Source: Rhyacichthys aspro | Lineage: Eukaryota > Chordata > Actinopteri > Gobiiformes > Rhyacichthyidae | Length of the DNA stretch: 64,000 nt | Assembly: GCA_036850595.1 (NCBI GenBank) | Contig: CM072149.1 | Span: 596,001 to 660,000 of the forward strand | Direction of reading: 5' to 3' | Shown: positions 35,791-46,560 of the stretch, one piece after another | How positions within the stretch are numbered: position 1 is the stretch's first letter | How the letters are laid out: each line of letters starts with the position of its first letter | The notes under the pieces: model-generated | What the model was told of the DNA's origin: nothing | The model's database searches: none | Seen by the model: the letters and a program-made list of their open reading frames with translations, nothing else | Made by a program: the position numbers and the translations under genes

Positions 35791-36132
35791 TCGCACTCCA
35801 ACAAAATACTACTTCGTTCCCACTAAATAGTTAATTCATTCCCTTCCGTTCCATGTTGCCTTCCCACAAAATAAGAAATCTTTTGTAGTTATCGAACAAT
35901 TTCCATACAACATATTGCAACATATCCTTACAAACAGACGTGAAGAAGAAGGTCTACTTTTCACACAATAGACAGGGATGATTTGATTTTTATTTTAAAT
36001 TGGGATTAACATATAAAGACATTGTTAAGGCATAAGGATTCGTATGGTATCTCTGTTTGGAACGACATAAGTAATTCATTAGAATGATATAACTATTTAG
36101 TCGGAACAAAATAGTATTTCATGGCAACAATT
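35791..36132. mobile_element. MITE-like element with long imperfect inverted ends
   Basis: The left arm (35791-35842) has AAAATACTACTTCGTTCCCA and CTAAATAGTTAATTCATTCC. The right arm (36068-36130), read inward, has GAAATACTATTTTGTTCCGA and CTAAATAGTTATATCATTC. The two match over about 50 bp with several substitutions. No coding sequence, and no clear target duplication. Confidence 0.5.
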
Positions 36133-36815
36133 TATTTATTTATTTTTTTATCACTCTTTTGTATAGCTCTTCCGTAACCATCCTTGACAACTGCCTAAAG
36201 TGTCGGTTGTTTAAAGCTTAATAAAATAGGCCAACAGTTATATTATTTGTTCACATTTCCACTGATGGAATCTACGTAACTCTGTTGTTGCTCAGACACA
36301 TTATCAAATTTAAACTGAATTTTATTACAGAAAAAATGACAATATCTAAACTTTTACTCTCTGCAGGTTTTTTCAGTATTTCACTCAACATAACTCTGTC
36401 ATTGTGAAGTTATAGTTTGAACAAAATTACCCTCCTCCGCTTATTTATGCTCTATTTTGGTTTATTTCTTTTTTTTTTTTTTTTTTTTAACATTTATCAT
36501 CTTTTTAAACTATTTATTAATTGTTTTTTGTTTTTTTTACTTTTTTATCTGATTGGACTGTGAAGCACTGCTCTGCTTTTGAAAGTATAAAATGTACTGT
36601 ATGAATTGGTTTGGGCTAGACACATGCAAGTACTTAGAGATACTGTATATATTATATCACAATGTGCCACACTCAAATTCGAAGTTGACCTGGTGTTATC
36701 ATGCCAATTTTTAGCAAAGATATTTGTATCACCAAAAAAAAAAAAAATCATAATAATTTGAATAAAAAATTCAGGTCATGTGTCAAATGTTAAACCAAGT
36801 GAACAAACTGATTTG
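36133..36815. other. No recognised feature; poly-T tract
   Basis: A T run lies at about 36467-36489 with an AT-rich flank. Nothing else. Confidence 0.45.
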
Positions 36816-37085
36816 CTGAAGTGGATTACCGGCGCGCTCTGCACATGCTCAGATGTCGTTAGCAGCGCTGCTCTCTCAGATGCGCCTGAGCAGCTCTCTG
36901 ATAAATGACATGATTAAATGTAAAATGAAGTATTTGACTGGGGCCATGCCTTTAAACTCCCAGGCTTTACTCCGACTGTCACAGGGGTCGGTTGGGTCCA
37001 TCCTTCATATGTGACGGCCCTCTGTCAGACTCTGCTTAGGGAACACTGTTCACTGTGGGATCATCGGCACTCACTCCTGCACTGT
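36816..37085. promoter_or_regulatory. Candidate conserved non-coding block
   Basis: A G+C-richer, repeat-free block includes GACATGATTAAATGTAAAAT, GGGGCCATGCCTTTAAACTC and TGACGGCCCTCTGTCAG. It contrasts with the poly-T region on its left. Confidence 0.35.
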
Positions 37086-37713
37086 CACTTTTAAATAGAG
37101 AGGAAAAAATAAATAAATCAGCGTCTTTTAGTTCCAACAGATACGTTTCTCTTCTCCATGGCTCATAGGGACAGGTAGCTATCTACTTATACTGTTTGAA
37201 CCTCATATATACCGAGGTGAAGAACAGCAGGGGTTAAACAGAACACATTGTTGCTCCAGACTTAACACAGTATATTGAGATGTACATTAAGTGAGATGAA
37301 CTAAAACAATCTTTATGCTCCAACTAAACGAGACATCTCAGGAGTCGTGTAAATGACAGGGTCAAATATGAAAATGGAGGGCTCTGATACAAACATTTTT
37401 GACAAACTTTTTTAAGCAGGATTAATGGCTCTCGAGATGCTCCACCATCAGTCACTTGAGCAATGAGTGTGTCCCTGTGACTGTTGACCCTGGCTCTGAT
37501 GGATGAGTGTCTTATCCGCACTCAGGAGTGAATATGTATCAGAAGAAGAAGAAGCTGACCGTATTAGCTCAAGAAATATGATGCTGCCTGCTCCAACAAG
37601 CGACTGGACGTCAATGAGGAAAAAATCTGACATGATAAATAATAAATAATCCTCTTAGATAAATGAGAAGCTGATTGGTTTAGTGGGATCCCTTTTACTG
37701 TGGTGTGTGTGGT
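37086..37713. other. No recognised feature
   Basis: Nothing recognised. Short overlapping minus-strand frames run into the Tigger copy and are not supported. Confidence 0.35.
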
Positions 37714-38054
37714 GATCGCTAGCAGTGTGACTCTGAAGTGCTGTATGTTTGCAAGTTTTCTCCCGACAAAACCCACAATGTCCACGAAACGTTCTGCATC
37801 GACAAAGGCACCTGCGGTCGCGCCCAAAATGAGAGGAAGATGCTAAGGTTTGAACTTTGAGAGTGTTTAAACAAGAGAAATGTGAGAAAATGTTAATGCC
37901 TGTCTGAGAAAAGTGTATAAAGTGTGTGGTGAGGGGTTTTACAGCCTTAAAACATATAGAATAATTGTAAAAAAGTAAAGCTAAAACTTCGCGGATTTCG
38001 CCTATTGCGGGTTATTTTTAGAACGTAACCCCTGCAATAAATGAGGGATCACTG
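37714..38054 (+). mobile_element. Tigger/pogo-like element, truncated (copy 1)
   Basis: The right end, AAATGAGGGATCACTG followed by TA, is the terminus of the 39.3-kb copy in opposite orientation. An ATG at 37778 opens MSTKRSASTKAPAVAPK before a frameshift-induced stop. The start of the Tigger/CENPB-like transposase in copy 2 is almost identical. The end carrying the 41-bp repeats is missing. About 1.25 kb separates this copy from its inverted partner. Confidence 0.75.
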
Positions 38055-38289
38055 TATTTACTTATTCAGTAGTGCTTTAAACTTTTAAACAGTATTATAA
38101 AAAAAAATAAATAAAAATGTTGCTTTGTGTTTCCCTGTCTCAAGATTTTACTTGAACAATGAATGAAAAAAAAAAATAAAAATTGACACTACTACATAAA
38201 GCAATGGCCACTTCCTTTTTTTTTCTGAACAAATTGAACTCATAGCATCACTTCATAAAACCTCCTCCCAAATCTTGCCTCATTTATTC
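38055..38289. other. No recognised feature
   Basis: A-rich; nothing recognised. Confidence 0.4.
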
Positions 38290-38735
38290 TCATTATGCAG
38301 CGGCGCCATCTCTGCTCTGCTCACACCCAGCCCCCTGCGCTGCTCTCCTCAAACCTTCTGATGCAGATTAATGTAACAAAAAGTCCATTAATTAATGTTT
38401 TGTGGCTTTTAATTTCTGGCAGAATGCAACGTCGGGGCAGCTGCCTGTCGAGGCCCGTCACTGCTGAACCCGTGCCAGGGAAGTGCAGATGTAATTCTGT
38501 TATCTCTTGCTTAGTCGTTTACGCAAATTAATTTGAACAATTAGCCCTCTACCGGCCTTTCATGAATCATGCAAGAGAAGCTGCCAGAAAATTAATACAC
38601 AAAGATTTCCATTTTCAAATGAGATGGCTCCCAATCTGGGAGTAAAATGCTACACCTGCTCTGACAAAATGGAGCAGATGGATGAGACGTCCCTGCAGCA
38701 GCTCGTTCCAGAGGGATGACTTCATTCAGTGCTCA
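38290..38735. promoter_or_regulatory. Candidate conserved non-coding block
   Basis: Repeat-free and rich in ATTA cores: CCATTAATTAATGTTTTG (about 38386), ACGCAAATTAATTTGAACAA (about 38521) and GAAAATTAATACACAAAG. It also has octamer-like and GATA-like words. The flanks are A+T-rich low-complexity DNA. Enhancer role is inference. Confidence 0.42.
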
Positions 38736-39304
38736 CTCTTTTTTTAGAAACAGTCACCTATCAAACCTCAGTTACATTTATTTTACCTTACCATTTTTTT
38801 TAATGTTTTTATTCAACCATCACCACAGATATCTTGAGTTTTGTTTCTGGTGATAGTTTCCTCCATTAGGGCATGAATAGACAAATATACAATGTTTAAA
38901 TAACACAGTTGTCCGTCGTGGCAGGTTGCTGATTCAATTCCCTGGCCAAATACTAAATTCAACTTCTCTCTTGATTGGCTGAGTTAGTGATCCTACTTCT
39001 CCTTTCATAATCCTCAAAACACCAGATTCATTCATGAAAATGTGTTCCTTTCATGCTAGTGTTTGGTTTTGTAATGTTATTCGTACATTTATATTTAAAA
39101 TACATGAGCACGTTGAAATCTCTTATTGTTTTATTTATTTTGTTCTCAGATAACAGTGTGGATGTCCCAATATTTTCACATGTAAAGTGCAAATAGCGGG
39201 TAACATCAGATTATTACAGTTAAAGCAGTCTTTAGTCTACAGTCGGTAAACTATAAACTATCAAGCTCCTCTAAACTTTGCTATATCATCCACATAAATG
39301 TATC
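38736..39304. other. Mostly unassigned; possible SINE head
   Basis: CGTGGCAGGTTGCTGATTCA plus ATTCCCTGGCC near 38918-38948 looks like a tRNA-type B-box of a decayed SINE. The rest is unassigned. Confidence 0.3.
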
Positions 39305-39306
39305 TA

Positions 39307-39944
39307 CAGTGGTTCCTTGTTGATCGCAGGGGTTACGTTCTAAAAATAACCCGCAAAAGGCGAAATCTGCGAAGTAGTCAGCTTTATTTTTTACAATTAT
39401 TATATATGTTTTAAGGCTGTAAAACCCCTCACCACACACTTAACATTTTCTCACATTTCTCTCTTGTTTAAACACTCTCAAAGTTCAAACCTTAACATCT
39501 TCCTCTGCCTTTTGGGTGCGACCGCAGGTGCTTTTGTTGGTGCAGAACGTTTTGTCGACATTGTGGGTTTTGTCGGGGAGAAAACTTGCAAACATACAGC
39601 ACTTCAGAGTCACACTGCTAGCGATCCAACATTTATGTACTGTACAGGAGACACGGCACGGAGGAGATTGATTGACAGTCTACAGTCCCTTAGCCAATCA
39701 GGACGCAGAACACAATGCGCGAGTTCTCCCTTAGCCAATCAGGACACAGAACACAATGCGCGAGTTCTCCCTTAGCCAATCAGGACGCAGAACACAATGC
39801 GCGAGTTCTCCCTTAGCCAATCAGGACACAGAACACAATGCGCGTTCATATGCTGTAAAAAAAAAAGCATGTAAAATTGCACTAAAAAAAATACAAAACA
39901 GCGAGGCCGCGAAAGGTGAACCGCGTTGTAGCGAGGGACCACTG
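39307..39944 (-). mobile_element. Tigger/pogo-like element with both ends (copy 2)
   Basis: The left end CAGTGGTTCCTTGTTGATCG and the right end read inward, CAGTGGTCCCTCGCTACAAC, are inverted. Both are flanked by TA (39305-39306 and 39945-39946), the Tc1/mariner/pogo target signature. Sub-terminal TTACGTTCTAAAAATAACCC and GCGGTTCACC are typical of Tigger-type ends. On the minus strand an ATG at 39561 opens MSTKRSAPTKAPAVAPKRQR followed by KMLRFEL and a stop, resembling the start of Tigger/CENPB-like transposases. The rest of the transposase is gone. A 41-bp repeat lies about 125 bp upstream of the ATG. Confidence 0.82.
39687..39846. repeat. 41-bp tandem repeat with CCAAT boxes, about 3.9 units
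   Basis: Units begin at 39687, 39728, 39769 and 39810. Each holds TTAGCCAATCAGGA, a full NF-Y-type CCAAT consensus, and ACACAATGCGCGAGTTCT. Units 1 and 3 read GGACGCAG while 2 and 4 read GGACACAG, so an 82-bp dimer was duplicated. The array lies inside the Tigger copy, upstream of the transposase start. Confidence 0.93.
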
Positions 39945-40029
39945 TATACCAATCCATAAAACATTTTAATTTATCAAAATTTTTAAAGTCAAAAGCTGCA
40001 TCTGCTGCACCATTGCTGCTCTAAAGTCT

Positions 40030-40465
40030 GTTTCTGCCCTCTCTGTCTGTACCTAAGTGTCTGTGCCATCTCTAATGGCTGTCGTTCAGACTGTCCACTC
40101 CAACAAACTGATTGCAAACGGAAATTGACATTCGAAATGTAACTGAATAAGCAAATTCATTAAGCAACAATAAGTGGAATCCATAGAATCTCTTCAGTAA
40201 TGACATGTAATTTTGTGACATTTATGTGTTCTTAGGCAAATGTATGGCCGGGCCTCCACCCTGTAAGTGCCCGCTAACTCAATTGGACGCTTGTATTTGT
40301 GCCGCTCAGTGTTTAATGTCCATTAAGAGTGGAGCAGCAGCAACCTAATGGTGTCCGAGCTCTGCGCTTGTGTGTGTGCACATCAATTGACTGAAAACCC
40401 CTGACTGTTTAATTGTATCATCAGTTACACAGAGTCCACTTTACTTTTAAGGTTTGCTCAGTAAA
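40030..40465. promoter_or_regulatory. Candidate conserved non-coding block
   Basis: Repeat-free block with CTAACTCAATTGGACGCTTG, GTTTAATGTCCATTAAG, CACATCAATTGACTG and GTTTAATTGTATCATCAG. It begins just after the Tigger copy. Regulatory nature is inferred. Confidence 0.4.
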
Positions 40466-41339
40466 TAATTGACTGTTTGGTCAACAAAAGATGCACCAGC
40501 GAAAGCCTGTCTGGACATATACTGAGCTAATATCACACTTGGATCATGATGAATTAAACGGAAATAGGATGGATGTTGTTTATGATTTATAATCCAGTGA
40601 AAAGCCACTTATATCATATTTCTGCAGATAATTAATACCATTTGAATAATTGTATTGGAAACTTCAGCTTGTAGTGTTAAACTGTTCTCACAACTGTTAA
40701 GCTATATTCCTCTGGGACCAACATCAGTATTGAATGCAGTGTTTTCATCAAATTATGCTCTCACATCCATTTACAAACTTCAAATTACTTTCAAAAGCCT
40801 TAGCATTTCCAGTTTCTTGAGGAATAGCTAGCTCTCTGTCACACCAATGACAAAACATTCAAGAAGTGCCACATATTAAAAGAATATCACAAACCTGGTC
40901 TTTTGATTTCGGAAAAAGGAGCCTATTGGTCCACACTAATGTCAACAAGGAAGTAATGGTTTCTAAAGAGTGTAGGCTATGTGTGTGACAACGTCATGAC
41001 AGGAATCTACCAAAATGACACAAAAAATAGTTTAATATCTTTAATTTACTGACATTCAGAGTACATATAAAGTGCATATCACCATATAGTATCTGTTACT
41101 GCTAGATACTACTTTAATGAGTCACAAATCAACAAAATAACTATGGTCACAACATAAATAGAGAACGAGAGTAACACAATGGATGACATAATGCAAACTA
41201 TAATGCAAAAAATGCAAAAAAAAATTCCGAAGAGACTACTGCATTAAAAAGGAAGCTTATAAAAAACAGGTATTGAACATATTCTCATTTAACACATAAA
41301 GACAAATAAATTTATTTATGCATAGCCCAATATCAGAAG
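40466..41339. other. No recognised feature
   Basis: A+T-rich DNA. Its last part may be decayed upstream LINE sequence. Confidence 0.35.
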
Positions 41340-42005
41340 AACAGCCTCCTCAAAAAGCTTTATCATCATTCACATTTGATCAATAATCATCACATGGGAA
41401 AGTTTTTTACATTTTCTAATTTAAACCCTTTATCTATAATTCAAAAGAGAGGAATAAGAATTGTAAATAAGCTAAAAGTATTAAAATTTAGAGATTTAGT
41501 TGATTTTAAAATTGCTCAATTCATGTATAAAGTGAAGAATAATTTGCTGCCAAAACATATTCAAGGCCTGTTTCAGATCAGAGATAGTGTTTATGATCTT
41601 AGAAGGTATAATATGTTTAGAAAACCAAAAGTAGGAACAAATATAAAACAACATTGTATTTCCTTTGTTGGGGTTAATATATGGAACAAATTAGACCAGG
41701 AGCTAAAAGACTGTTCTACGTTAATAAAGTTTAAAAATATATTTAAGACAAATGTGATTAATCACTTGAATGTAATTAACAACACAAATCATTTCCTGAA
41801 AATTCATTATTGTAAACTGTTTATTTTTTAAATTCTTGTTTTCTTTATTTTCTTAAATCCTATTATTGTATGTAGTACCTAAGGTAAAGGCAGCCATCTT
41901 CATTTCCAGTTCAATGTAAAGCTTATGCTTCTGCCTTAACCCTGTTCAGACTGTCTTTAAGTTTTTGTTAACAAAGATGTCTGAATAAAGCTAAAGGGAC
42001 AGTGT
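41340..42005 (+). mobile_element. LINE ORF2 C-terminal domain with 3' UTR
   Basis: An uninterrupted frame runs to a TAA at 41829-41831. Motifs in order are IIQKRGIRIVNK, FRDLVDFKIAQFMYKVKNNL (preceding LPKHIQ), YDLRRYNMF, and the terminal FVGVNIWNKLDQELKDCST followed by KFKNIFK. This matches the C-terminus after the reverse transcriptase in fish L2/Rex-like LINEs. An open frame of about 150 codons makes this the best-preserved coding remnant in the window. The 3' UTR carries GTAAAGCTTATGCTTCTGCC and ends after AATAAAGCTAAAGGGACA. The upstream part of ORF2 is absent, as expected of a 5'-truncated insertion. Confidence 0.88.
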
Positions 42006-42454
42006 TTACTCACACAGGAAGTTGTTTTTTACTCACCATTAATATTACGTCACATCTTGGTAAGGAAGGTGTTCTCAAAAGAATTCAGTGACAGTGAAGA
42101 ACAGCAGCATATTTTAGTTTTGCTTGCCCCATTGTGGATAACAGGAATGTTTTGAGGCGTCGTATGTGGAAAATAATTGTTCTGTGCAAGATGTCTCGGG
42201 GACAATCAGAGCAAGTTTTACAAATTTGGTCAACTCTGGCAACATGGCTCGTAAATGACCTCCTTTCAGAACATCCAACACATCGTGAAGAGTCTCTCTG
42301 TGACAAAACTCTCAATGTCTTATATCAGACCTGGGCATTTTACATCAGGCCCTCGACCCTCAGGAGGCTTGTGTCAGAAAAGGACTTAATCCAAGAGTGT
42401 AGACCCTGTTCAGTACATAATACAAAGGTGGTACTTTTATTTTGAAGGTACTTC
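42006..42454. other. Unassigned, possibly older Penelope-like sequence
   Basis: A 103-codon plus-strand frame (42134-42445) has no recognised motif. The interval adjoins the Penelope-like piece and may belong to it. Confidence 0.25.
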
Positions 42455-42870
42455 TAGAAAGGTTTTCGTAAGTTATCAGTGAAGACGTTTCATCCCTCAT
42501 CCACGGGACTTTGTCAATTCTGAGTTCAACTGGAAGAGGAGTGAAGGAAGCCATCTTTGTTAAAATGGAAAAGCCCTCTTTGAACAGAGGAGGTGGACTC
42601 AGAACTCACAACAGTGTTTTGAAGCCCAAATCAAAACAGTTTCACTCCAATGTGAAACTAAAACCTGCCGTTAGCATTTATGCTAATGGTTCAGTGGAGA
42701 CTAACGACTCCCCCGCCAGCTCCCACACTGCCCTTTCAACTCTTAACGACTATGAAACCAGTCTAGTCTCGTCCAATCACAGTAGTCTCAGGATAAATAT
42801 CTCAGCTCTCTTCCAGTTGAACTCAGAATTGACAATTGTCTTCACGGAAACTTACGTCCAGATGCCTTGA
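42455..42870 (+). mobile_element. Penelope-like element remnant (GIY-YIG C-terminus) with inverted flank
   Basis: GVKEAIFVKMEKPSLNRGGG followed by L (about 42537-42598) matches the KEAI.VK.E.PSLNRGGGLR motif near the C-terminus of Penelope-type endonuclease-bearing reverse transcriptases in fish. Preceding it, GAAGACGTTTCATCCCTCAT is a sequence typical of their repeat flank. A 25-bp inverted repeat occurs at 42512-42536 and 42810-42834, and the outer parts pair further after a deletion of about 24 bp. The catalytic domains are absent. Confidence 0.62.
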
Positions 42871-43889
42871 CAGAAAACCTTTCTTGGTGTCAACAATAAT
42901 AACACTCACGAACCTTTTCACTCTGTTCATAAAGTGCATGTGTTCTGTCAGCTGAGGTTAGGCTGTGTTGAGGGAAAGCTGGAATAGACAGTTATCATTA
43001 AAAGTGTATTATGTGCCTGGTTAACGTTGAGGATAAATTCTGATTTCTTGGTTCAGGTGTTTTTTGAAAGCCGCTGCACAAAGGAAGGAGCTGTTATTAG
43101 TGTTTCTGCAGGAGACTAGACTTAACGCTAGTGTTTTTTGAGTCATTTTCTCAGGTGTCAATAACATTGTTGAACCAGACCTAGGTTTTAGAACAAAATG
43201 GAAAAAGTGGATCTAAAACAAAGGTTGATGTAGCTGTGACGATGGCATATATTTCATGTATCTTTGCTTATAGCTTAAATAATATGTCTTTTTATAAGTG
43301 AGTTCACCGTGTTGGCCCAGGTTCTAATGTGACCCCTGTCTTATACAGTCTTGCATAAATGTTTTTTTTTTTTTCTTTAGTGTAGCTATCAATGAAAACT
43401 TTCCAGCTAGCCTGAAAACTTCTCCGACTCTTCTTTCGTTCCTCTTTACAGCTTCAATTGTCCTTATTTGTCCTAGTTGACATGAGTCAGAGGAGGTCTA
43501 TCAGTTTCTCATTGGCGCCTTTGGTTGTATGGCATATTATCATAAACAATCTACACAAAGTAATGTAAAAGGCACCAATGAAACCATTAAAACACCTAGT
43601 GCCTACATCACAGTGATGAAGGTTTACTGTATTGCTTGATAAATAACTGAGCAACAAATTGAAACAATATTTTCAGAGCCATGTCTGGCATCATGTCAGG
43701 AATCACTCTAATAACAGAAGATAAAAAAGATTTTGATAAAGACAAAGTTGTATTTCTCGAACATTTAATATTTAATTAATTGCATTTTACATTTCGAACC
43801 GAGACATTTTCTTGTGACAATCATCCGTCCAGCCCACAAACAAAAAAAGTTCATTCATTCTATAATAGGCTTTAGCCAAAACAGCTTTA
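42871..43889. other. No recognised feature; small inverted repeat
   Basis: A 14-bp imperfect inverted repeat, TCATTGGCGCCTTT at 43509-43522 and AAAGGCACCAATGA at 43568-43581, encloses 45 bases. Nothing else was recognised. Confidence 0.4.
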
Positions 43890-44620
43890 ATGTAAACAGT
43901 CTGAGTGGGTCGCACAGGTTACGATTATATCTATAATCAGATCCCTCTCATTGGCTGTAATCTCTTTAATAAAAGGCTGATGAAGTTGCCGCGCGGCGGA
44001 GTGGCAGAGCTGCGTCTCTTTTATGGTGACTGTTTTTATAATGGCGCTGTCATAACTGCTCTGGCTCGCCGGGGCCTAAGTGAAAGTGAAGCGCCATCTT
44101 TTAAACGAGCCTAACAAATGAACACGTTTTCCCACCGTCACACGGACCCTGACAGTGATGCATGGGCTTCCAGATGAGCTCTGAAAAACTGATGGATCTG
44201 TGGTGGGACGCACGCTCAGATAAACCAATGCATGTAATTACGTTTTCCATTCCCAGTCCATTGTGAGGCATCTTATTACAATATCATTAGCTGAAATGGT
44301 CTGCAAAAATTATATTTGGTAAATATTCCTGTTTTTTCCCCTCCTCCAGTGTGCTTTTCTTTTTGTCTCATGTGCCATCGGAGCAATTATAGTGAGTGTT
44401 TGTTTGTTTTAATACAGCTTTTGGTGACTGTTGGAAGTTTTATTTAGAGCTGTTTTGATAAAGAGGTCCTCATGATGACCTTAGGTCTCAGCCATATCCA
44501 TAATTCATATTTATAATAGGCTTGTAGCTCTTATTGTGCATTATTATAGTCATATTTTCATTGAACAATTACAGTTTGTTAAGAGATAGCTGTTTTAGCT
44601 GGACACACTTGGCTCCCTAC
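43890..44620. promoter_or_regulatory. Candidate conserved non-coding block
   Basis: Begins with CATTGGCTGTAATCTCTTTA and a CG-rich centre (GCCGCGCGGCGGAG, about 43989). It continues with GCATGTAATTACGTTTTCC, ATCATTAGCTGAAATGG and GGAGCAATTATAGTGAGTG. Low repeat content and several ATTA/TAATTA cores suggest one or more enhancers. No reading frame is convincing. Confidence 0.42.
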
Positions 44621-44630
44621 TCCCTCTAGT
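44612..44630 (-). promoter_or_regulatory. Weak CTCF-like motif
   Basis: The minus strand reads CCACTAGAGGGAGTAGGGAG. This shares CCACTAGAGGG with the CTCF core but lacks the following GC. Confidence 0.3.
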
Positions 44631-44799
44631 GGTGGAAACAGGATTTTCAATAACATCACAACCATTACCTGTAAGTTCTATGACCTGCTATTGAACTATT
44701 ATAACTATATTCCTATAAGGGTATGTCCATTCTCATGTCTGAATTGATTTCTCTTTTGATCCCATCACACAGGTCAGTTCTCCAAGTGATAACATTACT

Positions 44800-44905
44800 T
44801 TTTTTTTTTTTTAAATTAAATCTCTATTTAACCAGAAAAGAAAACTCACTGAGACTGAGATCTGATTTCCAAGGGCCAAGAGGTCCATAGCACAAGTCAA
44901 TATAA
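44800..44905 (-). mobile_element. LINE 3' end
   Basis: On the minus strand, GCTATGGACCTCTTGGCCC, AGATCTCAGTCTCAGTGAG and TCTGGTTAAATAGAGATTT form the 3' UTR typical of fish LINE copies, which end in a TGGTTAAATAAAGG-type tail. Upstream coding sequence is not visible. Confidence 0.6.
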
Positions 44906-45087
44906 AAAATACATATTACATTATGACAATTAATAACAAAGAATAAGTTAGTACCACAAAAAATAAAATGCAATAATATAAAAAAGTGGATTAAGAATGC
45001 AGTAGCAATTTAAAAACACAAACACTCACTCAGTCTCTAACACTTAGAGACACACAACCATTCAGTCACATTTATCCACCCCGCTAG

Positions 45088-45615
45088 TCCACACGTAGCC
45101 GGGTATCTGGGAAAACAATTTTTATGTGTTTGGGCCTTTCATCCACTCACTAAAAACGATCATTTCTGAAAACTCCGACCAAAGCGAAGATTTCGGAAAA
45201 CTTTTTAGGTTCCTGAATGTCACGGCCTGCGACAAGTCACGCATCAACGTCACATGTGTGACCCTTGTTGATGGGGTCAGGGGTGAACAGAATGAATGCA
45301 ATCAGAGGTCTGCTGTTTACTTTCATGCAAACGCTTTTCGTTTGCCTGTTTTTACAAGCGCAGCTGCTTCGTTACGTTGAGGAGCAAAGGAGAAGGAGCG
45401 CTCTGAAGTGACGGCAACAAACAAAAGTCACTCTGATTGGCTAGCATGGGTTTAAGTTTCGCAATACGCTGCCACCTACGGGCTTGGCATGTGTACAACA
45501 GCGCTGAAAGGCATATTTATCGTTCGTGTAGATGAAAACTTTTTTGAAAACGGTCTGATGTGTACGGAATTATTTTTGAATGATTCGTTTTTTTAAATAC
45601 CTGGCTACGTGTGAA
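45088..45615. mobile_element. MITE (528 bp) with CTAG duplications
   Basis: The left end TCCACACGTAGCCGGGTATC and the right end read inward, TTCACACGTAGCCAGGTATT, are inverted over about 20 bp. Both are flanked by CTAG (45084-45087 and 45616-45619). The interior includes TGATTGGCTAGC and ACGCATCAACGTCACATG but no transposase. It interrupts A+T-rich DNA beside a LINE tail. Its superfamily is unclear; a 3-4-bp duplication would suit PIF/Harbinger or a related group. Confidence 0.72.
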
Positions 45616-45779
45616 CTAGGCCTTAGATTTACCATTTCACCCAAACATGGAGGGAGGAGGCTGCAGTGGGACATGCAGACTCCATACTTATAAATAAGAA
45701 GCTCATACTCTACTCTTCCCAAATATTTATCAAGGTCACCGTTCCCTGCCTCAATCCAGACTGTGGGTACCACATGGTG

Positions 45780-46560
45780 TGTCCTTGCCTGTAGCGAGTA
45801 ATGTATGCGTTAGACTTTGCGGTCGGGGTCCAGCTGCGGTACAAGCGCACGGGGCAACAGCTACGAAATGTGCACGAGCGGGGGCGTGTGCACGTGACAG
45901 CGCTCGTTAGCCTGCGCTGTTTAAACATGCATCTAAGTGTGTACGTACAGGGCTGTGGCTGTGTGATGCTGCCTGGGAGGAGAAGCAGTGGAGCCCATTA
46001 AAGGGGCACCGGGGGGCCCCAGGGGGACTCCCTCGGCTCCTCTAAAGGCCCCGCTCCGCCTGCTCAGCTCTCAGCCGGAGCCCTTTATCTGAAGCTTCTC
46101 ACGAGGACCACTGTTTACATGCGGCGCAATTAAACAACATGCAACAACCGGGACGCGGCTTTAACATTTAACGTGACTTCATTTGTTTCGGGATCTTTGT
46201 ACAATTAGATTATACATCAGATTTCACTGTTTCAAGGTCAGAGGCTGGAGGTTTTTGACAAACTGCTGCCAAAAATAGTTCACCTGTTTCACTTCTCGCT
46301 GTTTCACTCTTTCTTTTGCCGCCTTTCGCGTCAGAAACGAGTAGAACTTTTCTGATAATCCGTCCCCAGATCTGGACGCCCGCCTCTCCTCGGTGACAAA
46401 TGGGACTTTTATTCACCAATTATAGTTTCCGGGTTCACAGAGGCACCGGTGGAATCTGTCACTGTCACTTGCTGCGTTTAAGGGCGTATTAATCAAGTGA
46501 TTAATTCGCAGATATTAGACGGAGTCTGTGCTGCATTCAAGCACCACTCTGCCTCTGAGC
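45780..46560. promoter_or_regulatory. Candidate regulatory block with CpG-rich core
   Basis: Bases 45800-46150 are unusually CpG-rich (GCGGTCGGGGTCCAGCTGCG, GCACGAGCGGGGGCGTGTG, GCGCTCGTTAGCCTGCGC) and include a G-run cluster at 46003-46027. The right part has GCGCAATTAAACAACATGC and GTACAATTAGATTATAC. It could be a small CpG island or promoter, or an enhancer cluster. No transcript start signal or exon was identified. Confidence 0.42.

Noticed and set aside
39464..39775. 103-codon plus-strand ORF with repeated peptide
   Set aside because: It is antisense to the Tigger transposase start, and the repeated peptide is the translation of the 41-bp tandem repeat.
39687..39846. CRISPR-like regular repeats
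   Set aside because: Units are contiguous without spacers, lie inside a transposon, and the genome is eukaryotic.
43509..43581. 14-bp inverted repeat as a microRNA hairpin
   Set aside because: Short imperfect stem and a 45-nt loop; weak compared with the 53.6-kb hairpin.
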